Of a DNA stretch of 64,000 bases, positions 42,272 through 49,747 are shown in pieces (the first letter of the stretch is position 1; each line of letters opens with the position of its first letter). The notes beneath the pieces were generated by a model. That model made no database searches. It was not told where the DNA came from and saw nothing but the letters and a program-made list of their open reading frames with translations. The DNA lies in the NCBI GenBank assembly GCA_023404095.1, contig JAEYDD010000030.1:1-64000 (forward strand), written 5' to 3'. Made by a program: the position numbers and the translations under genes. Source of the DNA: Pseudomonadota bacterium. GTDB taxonomy: Bacteria > Pseudomonadota > Alphaproteobacteria > Rhizobiales > Rhizobiaceae.

Positions 42272-44005
42272 CTAGTGCCAGAGGTTGACGCGGGCGAGGT
42301 CCAGCAGTTCGTCGCCCCGCCCCGAGAACACTGCCTTCAGCGAATAGAGCGTGAAACCCTTGGCCATCTCGGCGGTGATCGCCGGAGGGATCGGCAGTTC
42401 CGTCCGGGCGACGACGGCGTCGACCAGAACCGGACCGTCGTGGGCAAGCGCTTCGCGAATGCCGGCCTCGACGTCTTCAGGCTTTTCGAGGCGGATGCCC
42501 TTGATGCCCAGCGCCTGAGCCATCGCGGCGAAGTTGGGATTGGCGAGGTCGGTGCCCATGGGCAGGAACCCGGTCGACTTCTGCTCCACCTCGACGAAGC
42601 CGAGCGTGCCGTTGTTGAAGACGATGATCTTCGCCGGCAGCTTCAGCTGGGCAAGGCTCAGGAAATCACCCATCAGCATCGCAAAGCCGCCGTCGCCGGA
42701 AAGCGAAATCACCTGCCGGCCCGGATAGGTCGCCTGCGCGCCGATCGACTGGGCCATCGCGTTGGCCATCGAGCCGTGCCAGAACGAGCCCACGAGCCGG
42801 CGCACGCCGTTCATGGCGAGATAGCGGGCCGCCCAGACCGTCGGCAATCCGACGTCACAGGTGAATATGGCGTCGTCAGCGGCAAGATCGCTGAGGGCTT
42901 TTGCCACCTGCTGGGGATGGATCACCGTGCCGTGGTGCGCTTCTGCCAGGCCGTCCAGCTCCTTCCGCGTGCGGCGATAGTGTTCCAGCGCCTGGGTCAG
43001 GTGCGCATCGTCATCGCGCGTGCCGAGCAGCGGCAGGAGCGCTCCGACCGTCGTGCGTACGTCGCCGACGAGGCCGAGATCGACCTTGGCCCGCTTGCCG
43101 ATCTGCCCCGGGCGAAGGTCGACCTGCGCGATCCGCACGCCGCGGCCCTGCGGATAGAACTGGCGATAGGGGAAGTCGGTGCCGAGCATCAGGAGCGTGT
43201 CGCAGTCGAGCATGGCGTAGTAGCCCGAGGAGAAGCCGATCAGGCCGGTCATGCCCACGTCGAAGGGGTTGTCATATTCGACGTGCTCCTTGCCCTTGAG
43301 CGCGTGGACGACGGGGGCCTTCAGTTTTTCGGCGAGGGACACGATCTCGTCGTGGGCACCAGCGCAGCCCGACCCGCACAGGATCGTCACCTTGCCGCCG
43401 CCATTGAGCATGTCCGCCAGCGATTTCAGGTCGTCCGCCGGCGGGGTCACGCTTGGCGCGCGCGGAAGGAGGGCGGCGGGCTTCGGATCTGTCGGCACCG
43501 CGGCCTGCTGCAGCGCGACGTCCCCGGGGATGACGACGACGGAAACGCCCCGCTGGCCGACAGCCTCGCGGATCGCGATCTCGAGCGTGCGCGGCATCTG
43601 GTTGGCGCCGGAGACCAGCTCGCAATAGGCCGAGCATTCGCGGAACAGTTCCTGCGGACGGGTTTCCTGAAAGTAGCCGCTGCCGATTTCCTGGGAGGGG
43701 ATGTGGGCGGCAATCGCCAGCACCGGCACGCGCGAGCGATGTGCATCGAACAGACCGTTGATCAGGTGGAGGTTGCCAGGCCCGCAACTGCCTGCACAAA
43801 CCGCAAGCGAACCGGTGAGATGCGCCTCCGCGCTTGCGGCGAAGGCTCCCGCTTCCTCGTGGCGGACATGGATCCACTCGATCTTGCCCTGGCGTCGGAT
43901 GGCATCGGTTATGCCGTTGAGGCTGTCGCCGACGACCCCGTAGATTCTCTTCACGCCGGCTGCGGCAAGGGTGGCTGCGAATTGATCGGCAACGGTTTCG
44001 GCCAT
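42272..44005 (-). CDS. poxB: Pyruvate:quinone oxidoreductase (pyruvate oxidase)
   Basis: Thiamine-diphosphate flavoenzyme of 577 residues that would decarboxylate pyruvate to acetate and CO2 and reduce ubiquinone at the membrane. The catalytic Glu lies in WIHVRHEEAGAFAA, the FAD-binding middle domain carries GMTGLIGFSSGYYAM, and the ThDP motif is GDGGFAMLMGD...VFNN. E. coli PoxB is a peripheral membrane protein activated by lipid. It is the first gene of an operon with a bd-type quinol oxidase, which directly explains the electron route. AAGGAGA precedes ATG 44005. A close acetolactate-synthase-like function is less likely given PoxB-like length and context. Confidence 0.92.
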   Translation of the reverse strand: MAETVADQFAATLAAAGVKRIYGVVGDSLNGITDAIRRQGKIEWIHVRHEEAGAFAASAEAHLTGSLAVCAGSCGPGNLHLINGLFDAHRSRVPVLAIAAHIPSQEIGSGYFQETRPQELFRECSAYCELVSGANQMPRTLEIAIREAVGQRGVSVVVIPGDVALQQAAVPTDPKPAALLPRAPSVTPPADDLKSLADMLNGGGKVTILCGSGCAGAHDEIVSLAEKLKAPVVHALKGKEHVEYDNPFDVGMTGLIGFSSGYYAMLDCDTLLMLGTDFPYRQFYPQGRGVRIAQVDLRPGQIGKRAKVDLGLVGDVRTTVGALLPLLGTRDDDAHLTQALEHYRRTRKELDGLAEAHHGTVIHPQQVAKALSDLAADDAIFTCDVGLPTVWAARYLAMNGVRRLVGSFWHGSMANAMAQSIGAQATYPGRQVISLSGDGGFAMLMGDFLSLAQLKLPAKIIVFNNGTLGFVEVEQKSTGFLPMGTDLANPNFAAMAQALGIKGIRLEKPEDVEAGIREALAHDGPVLVDAVVARTELPIPPAITAEMAKGFTLYSLKAVFSGRGDELLDLARVNLWH

Positions 44006-44135
44006 GATGCTTCTCCTTGTGGGGCGGGGAACCTGTACGGGACAGATGGTGCCTTGGGAAAAGCGTTCCGGATAGACAGATCCGGCGGGCGTTTGGACGG
44101 AACAACCGCAGGTTTTCGGCTGGTAGCCGACGCTG

Positions 44136-44453
44136 TCAGTAGTACCGGGGAATCGGACCGTTCCGCGGCGTCTGGTCAGGCAGGTCGACTAACGCCTCGT
44201 CGACGTAACACCAGCCCCAGCCTTCCGGCGGATCGTAGCCCTCGATGATCTGATGGCCGGTTTCGCGGAAATGCGCGGTCGCGTGCCGGCCGATCGACTG
44301 GTCGCAGCATCCGACATGCCCGCAGATGCGGCAGAGCCTCAGATGAAACCACTCGAGCCCTTCTGCCAGGCATTCCTCACATCCGAGCGTCTTCGGCTGG
44401 ACGCGCCGGACCAGCCTGATATGCGAACAATTGGCCATGGCCTGCTCCGTCAT
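44136..44453 (-). CDS. UBP-type zinc-finger protein
   Basis: Small protein of 105 residues built on one UBP-type zinc finger: CSH near the N terminus, CEEC, CRICGHVGCCDQSIGRHATAHFRETGH, with the full set of Cys and His ligands. The family resembles the ubiquitin-binding ZnF of deubiquitinases, yet occurs widely in bacteria next to two-component genes, with no settled function. ATG 44453 overlaps the stop of the receiver gene by four bases (ATGA), so the pair is translationally coupled. A second Met five codons on (MANCSH) is possible. A sensing or scaffold role is inferred only. Confidence 0.87.
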   Translation of the reverse strand: MTEQAMANCSHIRLVRRVQPKTLGCEECLAEGLEWFHLRLCRICGHVGCCDQSIGRHATAHFRETGHQIIEGYDPPEGWGWCYVDEALVDLPDQTPRNGPIPRYY

Positions 44454-44815
44454 TTGCTTGCGATTGCGTTTTCGACGCAGGTGGCGAGCGCCTCGGCCTG
44501 GAAGGGCTTCTGCAGGACGCAAACTTCCGGTCCGACCTGCGCGCGCACCGCCTTTCCCGACGATGCGGTAATGAAGACGAACGGGGTCGTGCTTTGCCGC
44601 TCGCGCAGCATGGTGAACAGGTCGATGCCGCTCATGCCGTCCATCTGAACATCGGAGACGATGCAGGAGGAGGTAGACACGCATTCGGAGCCCAGGAAGT
44701 CCTCAGCCGAAACAAAGGCCCTTACCGAAAACCCAAGCGATCTGAGAAGGCTGCTGGTCGCCCGACGAACGGCTTCTTCGTCGTCTATCACCGAAACGAT
44801 GTGGGGAGTTTCCAC
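44450..44815 (-). CDS. Stand-alone receiver-domain response regulator
   Basis: Single-domain receiver of 121 residues (VSVIDDEEAVRRATSSLLRSLG, phosphoacceptor Asp in CIVSDVQMDGMSG, Lys in VLQKPFQ). It has no output domain, so it would relay phosphate or bind a partner. The start is GTG 44815. Its sequence is closest in style to FixJ-type receivers such as the regulator at 45039. It overlaps the zinc-finger gene by four bases. An upstream promoter-like element (44893) matches those of the FdhF-like and FixJ-like genes. Confidence 0.88.
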   Translation of the reverse strand: METPHIVSVIDDEEAVRRATSSLLRSLGFSVRAFVSAEDFLGSECVSTSSCIVSDVQMDGMSGIDLFTMLRERQSTTPFVFITASSGKAVRAQVGPEVCVLQKPFQAEALATCVENAIASK

Positions 44816-44892
44816 CGGGAATTATACCAATCTCCGGCCGGAGCCGGTTTCTTTCATTGGTGGCATTATGGCCCCGAACCGTGGCCTTTTGA

Positions 44893-44908
44893 ATTATACA
44901 GGGGTTTA
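44893..44908 (-). promoter_or_regulatory. Shared promoter element before the receiver/UBP operon
   Basis: Minus strand AAACCCCTG runs straight into the -10 hexamer TATAAT (44898-44893), about 78 bases before the GTG start. It matches the elements at 19716 and 55575 over 15 bases with one difference each. There is no -35 hexamer at the expected distance. A second TATAAT at 44826-44821 lies five bases from the start codon and is treated as chance. Confidence 0.6.
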
Positions 44909-45038
44909 TTCGGTAGACATCTCGACAGAATCGGCCGGTTTTGATGCCGCCAAAGTCGAAAAATACAAGTCCCGGTGCGAATACTGGGAAGATCGTTGCA
45001 ACTGCCCATCGCTGTTTGAGCCCGGTCGGTCGGCGGCA

Positions 45039-45662
45039 TCACGCCGTCGATCTGGACAGTCCCAGCACTTCCGCCATGCGCACCAGGTCGGCAAACGTCT
45101 TGGCCATCATCTTGCGGCTGATCTTGCCGCGGTGAATCTTCACAGTGATCTCGCTCAGGCCGAGCTCCCCGGCGATCTGCTTGTTCATCAGGCCGGCTGT
45201 CGCCATGGCCATGATCTGCTGTTCGCGCGGGGAAAGCGTCTGGTAGCGGGTGCGGAGTTCGACCTCCGTTCTGTCTGAGCCGCGAACGAGCCTGTCTTTT
45301 TCCACTGCGGCTGCAACGGCGTCCAGGATGTCCTGATCGCGGAACGGTTTGGCGAGAAAGTCGGCAGCGCCTGCCTTCATCGCCCTCACTGTCATCGGAA
45401 TGTCGCCATGGCCGGTCACGAATATCACGGGCGTGTTCACGCCCCGCTCGGCAAGCTTCTGGTGAAAGTCGAGCCCGCTGGTGAAGGGCAGGCGTACGTC
45501 GAGGATCAGGCAGTTCGCATCCGTCAGGCGGGGATCGTCGTAGAGTTCCTGCGCCGTTGCAAACGTCTTGACGCTGTATCCGACGGACCGAAGGAGGGTG
45601 TCCAGCGACTGGCGAACGAGCGGTTCGTCGTCAACGACCAGGACAAGAGGGCTTTCCGACAT
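45039..45662 (-). CDS. FixJ/NarL-type response regulator
   Basis: Response regulator of 207 residues. The receiver (1-120) carries VVDDEPLVRQSLDTLLRS, Asp in CLILDVRLPFTSG and Lys in FLAKPFRDQD. A LuxR-type helix-turn-helix follows (YQTLSPREQQIMAMATAGLMNKQIAGELGLSEITVKIHRGKI). ATG 45662 fits the family; the frame extends upstream without motif. Its own promoter contains a perfect dyad ATACCCGGGTAT, which makes it the best candidate to bind the shared element. No cognate kinase is adjacent; the PAS kinase at 19754 is of the right type. Confidence 0.92.
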   Translation of the reverse strand: MSESPLVLVVDDEPLVRQSLDTLLRSVGYSVKTFATAQELYDDPRLTDANCLILDVRLPFTSGLDFHQKLAERGVNTPVIFVTGHGDIPMTVRAMKAGAADFLAKPFRDQDILDAVAAAVEKDRLVRGSDRTEVELRTRYQTLSPREQQIMAMATAGLMNKQIAGELGLSEITVKIHRGKISRKMMAKTFADLVRMAEVLGLSRSTA

Positions 45663-45754
45663 GGCAGGCGCTTCTTCCAGATTGCAGTTCCTAGTTCCTG
45701 CGCATTCGCAAGGCGGACGCCAAGAACACCTAAACACGCGCCCGCGCGAGGGCA

Positions 45755-45772
45755 ATTATACCCGGGTATGAT
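45755..45772 (-). promoter_or_regulatory. Dyad/promoter element before the FixJ-like gene
   Basis: ATACCCGGGTAT (45758-45769) is a perfect palindrome embedded in a near-palindrome ATCATACCC/GGGTATAAT. On the minus strand its right half forms TATAAT (45760-45755), about 93 bases before ATG 45662. The ACCC-GG-GTATAATT arrangement parallels the elements at 19716, 44893 and 55575. Confidence 0.55.
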
Positions 45773-45810
45773 CCGCTAACACTCATGTGTAGCCGAAGTC
45801 GATCACAGTA

Positions 45811-45837
45811 CGATTTCGGATCACGCGGACCGATTTC
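45811..45837 (+). promoter_or_regulatory. Direct repeats before the short AraC gene
   Basis: CGATTTC occurs at 45811 and 45831, exactly 20 bases apart, in the divergent gap before the AraC gene at 45886. The core resembles the CGATTTG repeats at 26829-26882. An AraC-family site is the likely reading; autoregulation is possible. Confidence 0.4.
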
Positions 45838-45885
45838 ATTATGGGGGCACAAAATCGCACTGCAATCTTTTCAAGGAGATCGAAG

Positions 45886-46476
45886 ATGTCTGTCAATGCC
45901 GATGCTGTCCTCGAGCGCTCTGAACGCCGAAACGATATTCGCGACCTGAGCAACAGGACCTCGAACGAGGTCTCGGATCTGCTGTTGCGGGCGATCAGCC
46001 TCGTCGAACGGGACGAGGTCGTCGCCATTGACCTGATGAAGAAGGCGTCCAGCCTTTTGCGGCCGAGCGGCGCCAAGACGTCGCCGGCAGCCGATCAGGG
46101 CATCGTCGTGGGGGGGCTCGCACCCTGGCAGGCAAAGCGCACCAGGGCCTACATTGCCGAGCGCATCTCCCATTCGATTTCGCTTCCGGAGCTTGCCAGC
46201 GTCGCAAAGCTGAGCACGAGCTATTTCTCCGCCGCCTTCAAGGCGACCTTCGGCATGCCGCCGCACGCCTATATCGTGCATCAGCGGGTCGCCTTCGCCA
46301 AGCACCTGATGACCAGCAGCGAGGCGCCGCTCTGCGAAATCGCGCTCGATTGCGGCCTGTCGGACCAGGCACACCTCTCCCGCGTCTTTCGCAAGGTGAC
46401 CGGCATGACGCCCAGCGCCTGGCGCCGGTACAGCGCCCGCCCTGTTGTCGCGGCCGCATCGCTCGGCGACCAGTAA
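45886..46476 (+). CDS. Short AraC-family regulator lacking a full sensing domain
   Basis: Protein of 196 residues. Residues about 85-185 form a complete AraC double helix-turn-helix (ISHSISLPELASVAKLSTSYFSAAFKATFGMPPHAYI and APLCEIALDCGLSDQAHLSRVF). The first 80 residues are a short, charged helical region, not the roughly 190-residue sensing domain of the other AraC proteins here. ATG 45886 has AAGGAG at 45873-45878. It is divergent from the FixJ-like gene and 143 bases ahead of the Old Yellow Enzyme gene, a plausible target. It may be constitutively active or respond through a partner. Confidence 0.87.
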   Translation: MSVNADAVLERSERRNDIRDLSNRTSNEVSDLLLRAISLVERDEVVAIDLMKKASSLLRPSGAKTSPAADQGIVVGGLAPWQAKRTRAYIAERISHSISLPELASVAKLSTSYFSAAFKATFGMPPHAYIVHQRVAFAKHLMTSSEAPLCEIALDCGLSDQAHLSRVFRKVTGMTPSAWRRYSARPVVAAASLGDQ

Positions 46477-46619
46477 TTGCCGAGGCTTGCAAGCTTGCCG
46501 ATCGAAGCTCACCCGAAGCGAAACGGCTGCAAAGTCAGCCCGCGGCCGTTATCCTGCCAGCCATCCGCCATCGAGCGCGACCTGGCGTCGCAAGCCTGAT
46601 CAGGGCAAGGAGGGAAGGA

Positions 46620-47735
46620 ATGACCGGAACGAAGCTTTTTTCGCCCATCCAGATGGGCAACCTGCGGCTCGACAACCGCATCGTCATCGCTCCCATGTGC
46701 CAGTATTCGGCCGAAGACGGCAGAATGACCGACTGGCACCTGATGCATCTCGGCATGCTGGCGAATTCCGGGGCCGGCGTCCTTACGATCGAGGCGACGG
46801 CGGTCTCTCCTGAAGGCCGAATCTCCTATGGCGACGTCGGGCTCTACTCCGACGCATGCGAAGCGGCGATGGAGCGCGTCCTTGCCGGCGTCCGCCGGTG
46901 GTCGAACATGCCGATCGCCATCCAGCTTGGCCATGCCGGGCGCAAAGCCTCGAGCGAGGTGCCATGGCTTGGCGGCGGGCAGATCGCGCCGTCGTCGACC
47001 AACGGATGGAAGACGGTCGCGCCCGCGGGGGTTCCCTTCCGGGCAATCTACGACCCGCCGGCCGCGCTCGACGGCAGCGGTATGAACCGCATACGCAAGG
47101 CGTTCGCCGACGCCGCCCGGCGCGCGGCGAAACTGGGAATCGATGCGGTGCAGATCCACGGTGCACACGGATATCTGCTGCACCAGTTTCTGTCGCCGCT
47201 GTCGAACACGCGGACTGACGCCTATGGCGGTTCGCTCGAGAACCGGATGCGTTTTCCGCTGGAGGTGTTCGAGGCCGTGCGCGACGCGTTTCCGTCTGAT
47301 CGGCCCGTCACGATGCGGCTTTCGGCTACCGACTGGGTTGCGGGGGGCTGGGACGTCGAGCAGTCCATCGCTTTCGCTCAGGAACTCGAGCGCCGGGGCT
47401 GCAGCGCGGTCCACGTGTCGAGCGGAGGGCTCTCCGAACACCAGAAGATTGCGCTCGGGCCGAACTACCAGGTGCCTTTCGCCCGCGCGATCAAGGCGGC
47501 GACCAGCCTTCCCGTCATCGCCGTCGGACTCATCACCGAATTCGAGCAGGCCGAAGCGATCCTCGTCACCGGCGATGCGGACATGATCGCCATCGCCCGC
47601 GCGATCCTCTACGATCCCCGTTGGCCCTGGCATGCGGCGGCGCATTTCGGCGAGACGGTGAGGGCTGCCGACCAGTATCTTCGCTGCCAGCCCCGACAGT
47701 TCAAGCACCTGTTCGAGCACGTTTCCGCCGTCTGA
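46620..47735 (+). CDS. Old Yellow Enzyme family NADH:flavin oxidoreductase (YqjM-like)
   Basis: FMN enzyme of 371 residues that reduces activated C=C bonds (enones, nitro compounds, maleimides) with NAD(P)H. The N terminus LFSPIQMGNLRLDNRIVIAPMCQYSAEDG matches YqjM/xenobiotic reductases, including the Cys of the PMCQYS motif. The substrate-binding His pair is visible in VQIHGAHGYLLHQFLSP. ATG 46620 follows AAGGAGG. A hairpin at 47761 ends the transcript. Such enzymes are often electrophile-stress genes; an AraC protein lies just upstream. Confidence 0.92.
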   Translation: MTGTKLFSPIQMGNLRLDNRIVIAPMCQYSAEDGRMTDWHLMHLGMLANSGAGVLTIEATAVSPEGRISYGDVGLYSDACEAAMERVLAGVRRWSNMPIAIQLGHAGRKASSEVPWLGGGQIAPSSTNGWKTVAPAGVPFRAIYDPPAALDGSGMNRIRKAFADAARRAAKLGIDAVQIHGAHGYLLHQFLSPLSNTRTDAYGGSLENRMRFPLEVFEAVRDAFPSDRPVTMRLSATDWVAGGWDVEQSIAFAQELERRGCSAVHVSSGGLSEHQKIALGPNYQVPFARAIKAATSLPVIAVGLITEFEQAEAILVTGDADMIAIARAILYDPRWPWHAAAHFGETVRAADQYLRCQPRQFKHLFEHVSAV

Positions 47736-47760
47736 CCGCGCACTGCCGCCTTTACGCGGT

Positions 47761-47792
47761 GCATCCTTTCGACCCGCGAGGCGAAAGGATGC
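47761..47792 (+). terminator. Hairpin after the Old Yellow Enzyme gene
   Basis: Perfect 11-bp stem GCATCCTTTCG/CGAAAGGATGC with a ten-base loop, 25 bases after the stop. There is no T tract, so it is either a weak terminator or an mRNA 3'-end stabiliser. Confidence 0.5.
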
Positions 47793-47957
47793 GCCGTGCT
47801 GTCGGATGAGCGGCCGGCGTATCGCCGCCATCGGCCGCGCCCTTCTCCCGCCCTCGACGCGACAGCGAAACCGTACAAAGTCGATGGGATCGAGCAAGAC
47901 GGCAGGCGAGCAGGCGGCGACAAGTAGCTGCAGGATAGACAAGTCAAAGCGGCCGAC

Positions 47958-49268
47958 ATGAAGATCACGAAACGTCATCTTGCAATCAGTGCCGGGGCCG
48001 TGGTCGTTGGCGCACTGGGAGCGGCGGGCCTGGCGCTCTGGTTCGCCCATGAGCCGGAAATTGCGAGGATCGATGTGCCGCCGGCGTCCCGCTTCGACCG
48101 GGCAAAGGTGGCGCGAGGCGAACAATTGGCGAGCATCGGCGACTGCATCGTCTGCCACACTGCCGAGAACGGCACTCCTTTTGCCGGCGCCCGTGCGTTG
48201 CCGACGCCGTTCGGCACCCTCTATTCCAACAACATCACGCCGGACGCGGAGACCGGCATCGGCAACTGGTCGGAGGAGGCTTTCCGCCGAGCGATGAAGG
48301 AGGGCGTCGGTCGCGACGGCAGCCATCTCTATCCGGCCCTGCCATACGAGCACTTCACGCATGTGAGCGACGACGACCTTTCGGCGATCTATGCGTTCTT
48401 GATGACGCGCCAGCCGGTGCGGCAGGTCGCCCCCGAGAACCGCCTGTTGCCGGGGCTCGGCTTCCGGCCGCTGCTCGCCGGGTGGAAGCTCCTGTTCCTG
48501 CACGACGAACCTTTTCGGAGTGACGAGGAGCAGTCGGCCGAGTGGAACCGCGGCAAGTATCTCGTCGAGGGGCTCGGCCACTGCGGCGGCTGCCATACAC
48601 CGCGCAACTTCCTCGGGGGCGAGGAAGGTGGGAAGGACCTGGCCGGCGGTATCGCCGAAGGCTGGAATGCGCCACCGCTGGATGCAACGAACCCATCCGC
48701 CGCAGGCTGGAGCGAGGGGGCGTTGTTCACATATCTCACGACAGGCGTCGATGGCGTCCACAGCGCAGCTGCGGGGCCCATGGGACCGGTGACGGAAGGG
48801 CTTTCCCGCGTCAACGATGCCGACGTCAAGGCGATATCGAGCTACATCGCATGGCGCATGGGCCATGAAACACAGCCGAAAGGCGATCAGCTTGCCGGCG
48901 GCGAACCGGGCGATCATGCCGGCCGTCAAGCGAACGAAGTGCCAATTCCTGGCGTCGCCGGACTTTTCGAGGGCGCCTGTGCGGGCTGTCACGGCGGCGG
49001 CGCTCCGATGATGGAGCGCGGCCGGCCGGGTCTCGATACGGTCTCCGGTCTCCTTGCCGACGATCCCCGCAATGCCATCCAGGCGGTGTTGCAGGGCATC
49101 CCGCCGAAGACGGGGGAGGGACCCTACATGCCACCCTTCAACGACAATCTGACAGACCGGCAGGTGGCGGAGCTGCTTGCCTATGCGCGGTCGCGCTTTA
49201 CCGACAAACCGGCCTGGTCAAGCCTCGAGCGGCAGGTGGCGGGTATCCGGAAGGAGAATGCGCAATGA
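47958..49268 (+). CDS. Tri-haem cytochrome c subunit of a periplasmic dehydrogenase
   Basis: Membrane-anchored cytochrome of 436 residues with one N-terminal helix (about 8-30) and three CxxCH sites: CIVCH at 63-67, then CGGCH and CAGCH. This three-domain layout is that of the cytochrome c subunits of aldehyde, gluconate and nicotinate dehydrogenases. It overlaps the 2Fe-2S subunit gene by four bases. Electrons from the molybdenum subunit would pass through the iron-sulfur centres to these haems and on to the respiratory chain, possibly via quinone or another cytochrome. Confidence 0.92.
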   Translation: MKITKRHLAISAGAVVVGALGAAGLALWFAHEPEIARIDVPPASRFDRAKVARGEQLASIGDCIVCHTAENGTPFAGARALPTPFGTLYSNNITPDAETGIGNWSEEAFRRAMKEGVGRDGSHLYPALPYEHFTHVSDDDLSAIYAFLMTRQPVRQVAPENRLLPGLGFRPLLAGWKLLFLHDEPFRSDEEQSAEWNRGKYLVEGLGHCGGCHTPRNFLGGEEGGKDLAGGIAEGWNAPPLDATNPSAAGWSEGALFTYLTTGVDGVHSAAAGPMGPVTEGLSRVNDADVKAISSYIAWRMGHETQPKGDQLAGGEPGDHAGRQANEVPIPGVAGLFEGACAGCHGGGAPMMERGRPGLDTVSGLLADDPRNAIQAVLQGIPPKTGEGPYMPPFNDNLTDRQVAELLAYARSRFTDKPAWSSLERQVAGIRKENAQ

Positions 49269-49747
49269 GCCTGTCCCTTGATGTCAACGGACGCACGCAC
49301 ACGGTGGATGCCGAGCCGGGGACGCCGCTTCTCTACGTGCTGCGCGACGAGCTGGAATTGAATGGCGCGAAGTACGGTTGCGGGCTGGGTCAGTGCGGCG
49401 CATGCACCGTGCATGTGGACGGCAAGCCGGTCTTTTCGTGTCTCACGCCGGTTGGGGCGCTTGCCGGCCGCCATGTCCGGACCATCGAAGATCTGGGCAC
49501 GATCGAAAATCCCGGCATCGTCCAGAAGGCGTTTCAGGGCGAGCAGGCAGCCCAATGCGGCTATTGCATTGCCGGAATGATCATGCGCGCGCAGGCCCTG
49601 CTCGATCGTAATCCCGCGCCGAGTGACGAAGAGATCCGGGCCGGCATGCAACCGAACCTGTGTCGTTGCGGCACGCATGCGCGCATACTGCGTGCGGTTC
49701 GCCTTGCCAGCGATCGCCTGCTGGCTTCCGGGGGAGGCCCGAAATGA
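49265..49747 (+). CDS. 2Fe-2S subunit of a xanthine-dehydrogenase-family enzyme
   Basis: Small subunit of 160 residues with two [2Fe-2S] centres: the plant-ferredoxin-type site CGLGQCGACTVHVDGKPVFSC near residue 40-60 and the second site QCGYCIAGMI...CRCG in the C-terminal half. It is of the isoquinoline-oxidoreductase/nicotinate-dehydrogenase small-subunit type. ATGA overlaps join it to the cytochrome gene before and the molybdenum subunit after, so the three polypeptides are made together. Confidence 0.95.
   Translation: MSLSLDVNGRTHTVDAEPGTPLLYVLRDELELNGAKYGCGLGQCGACTVHVDGKPVFSCLTPVGALAGRHVRTIEDLGTIENPGIVQKAFQGEQAAQCGYCIAGMIMRAQALLDRNPAPSDEEIRAGMQPNLCRCGTHARILRAVRLASDRLLASGGGPK

Noticed and set aside
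40925..44248. Plus-strand open frame of 1107 codons opposite poxB-cioA, and similar long antisense frames at 14034-16232, 46509-48992 and 49561-52074
   Set aside because: These are long because stop codons are rare in GC-rich DNA. The translations are low-complexity Arg/Gly/Ala/Asp strings with no domain, while the opposite strand encodes clear enzymes.
44821..44826. TATAAT five bases before the GTG start of the lone receiver, suggesting a leaderless message
   Set aside because: It lacks the ACCC box seen at the other four sites. The better match at 44893 gives a normal leader, so this one is treated as chance unless a start site is mapped there.
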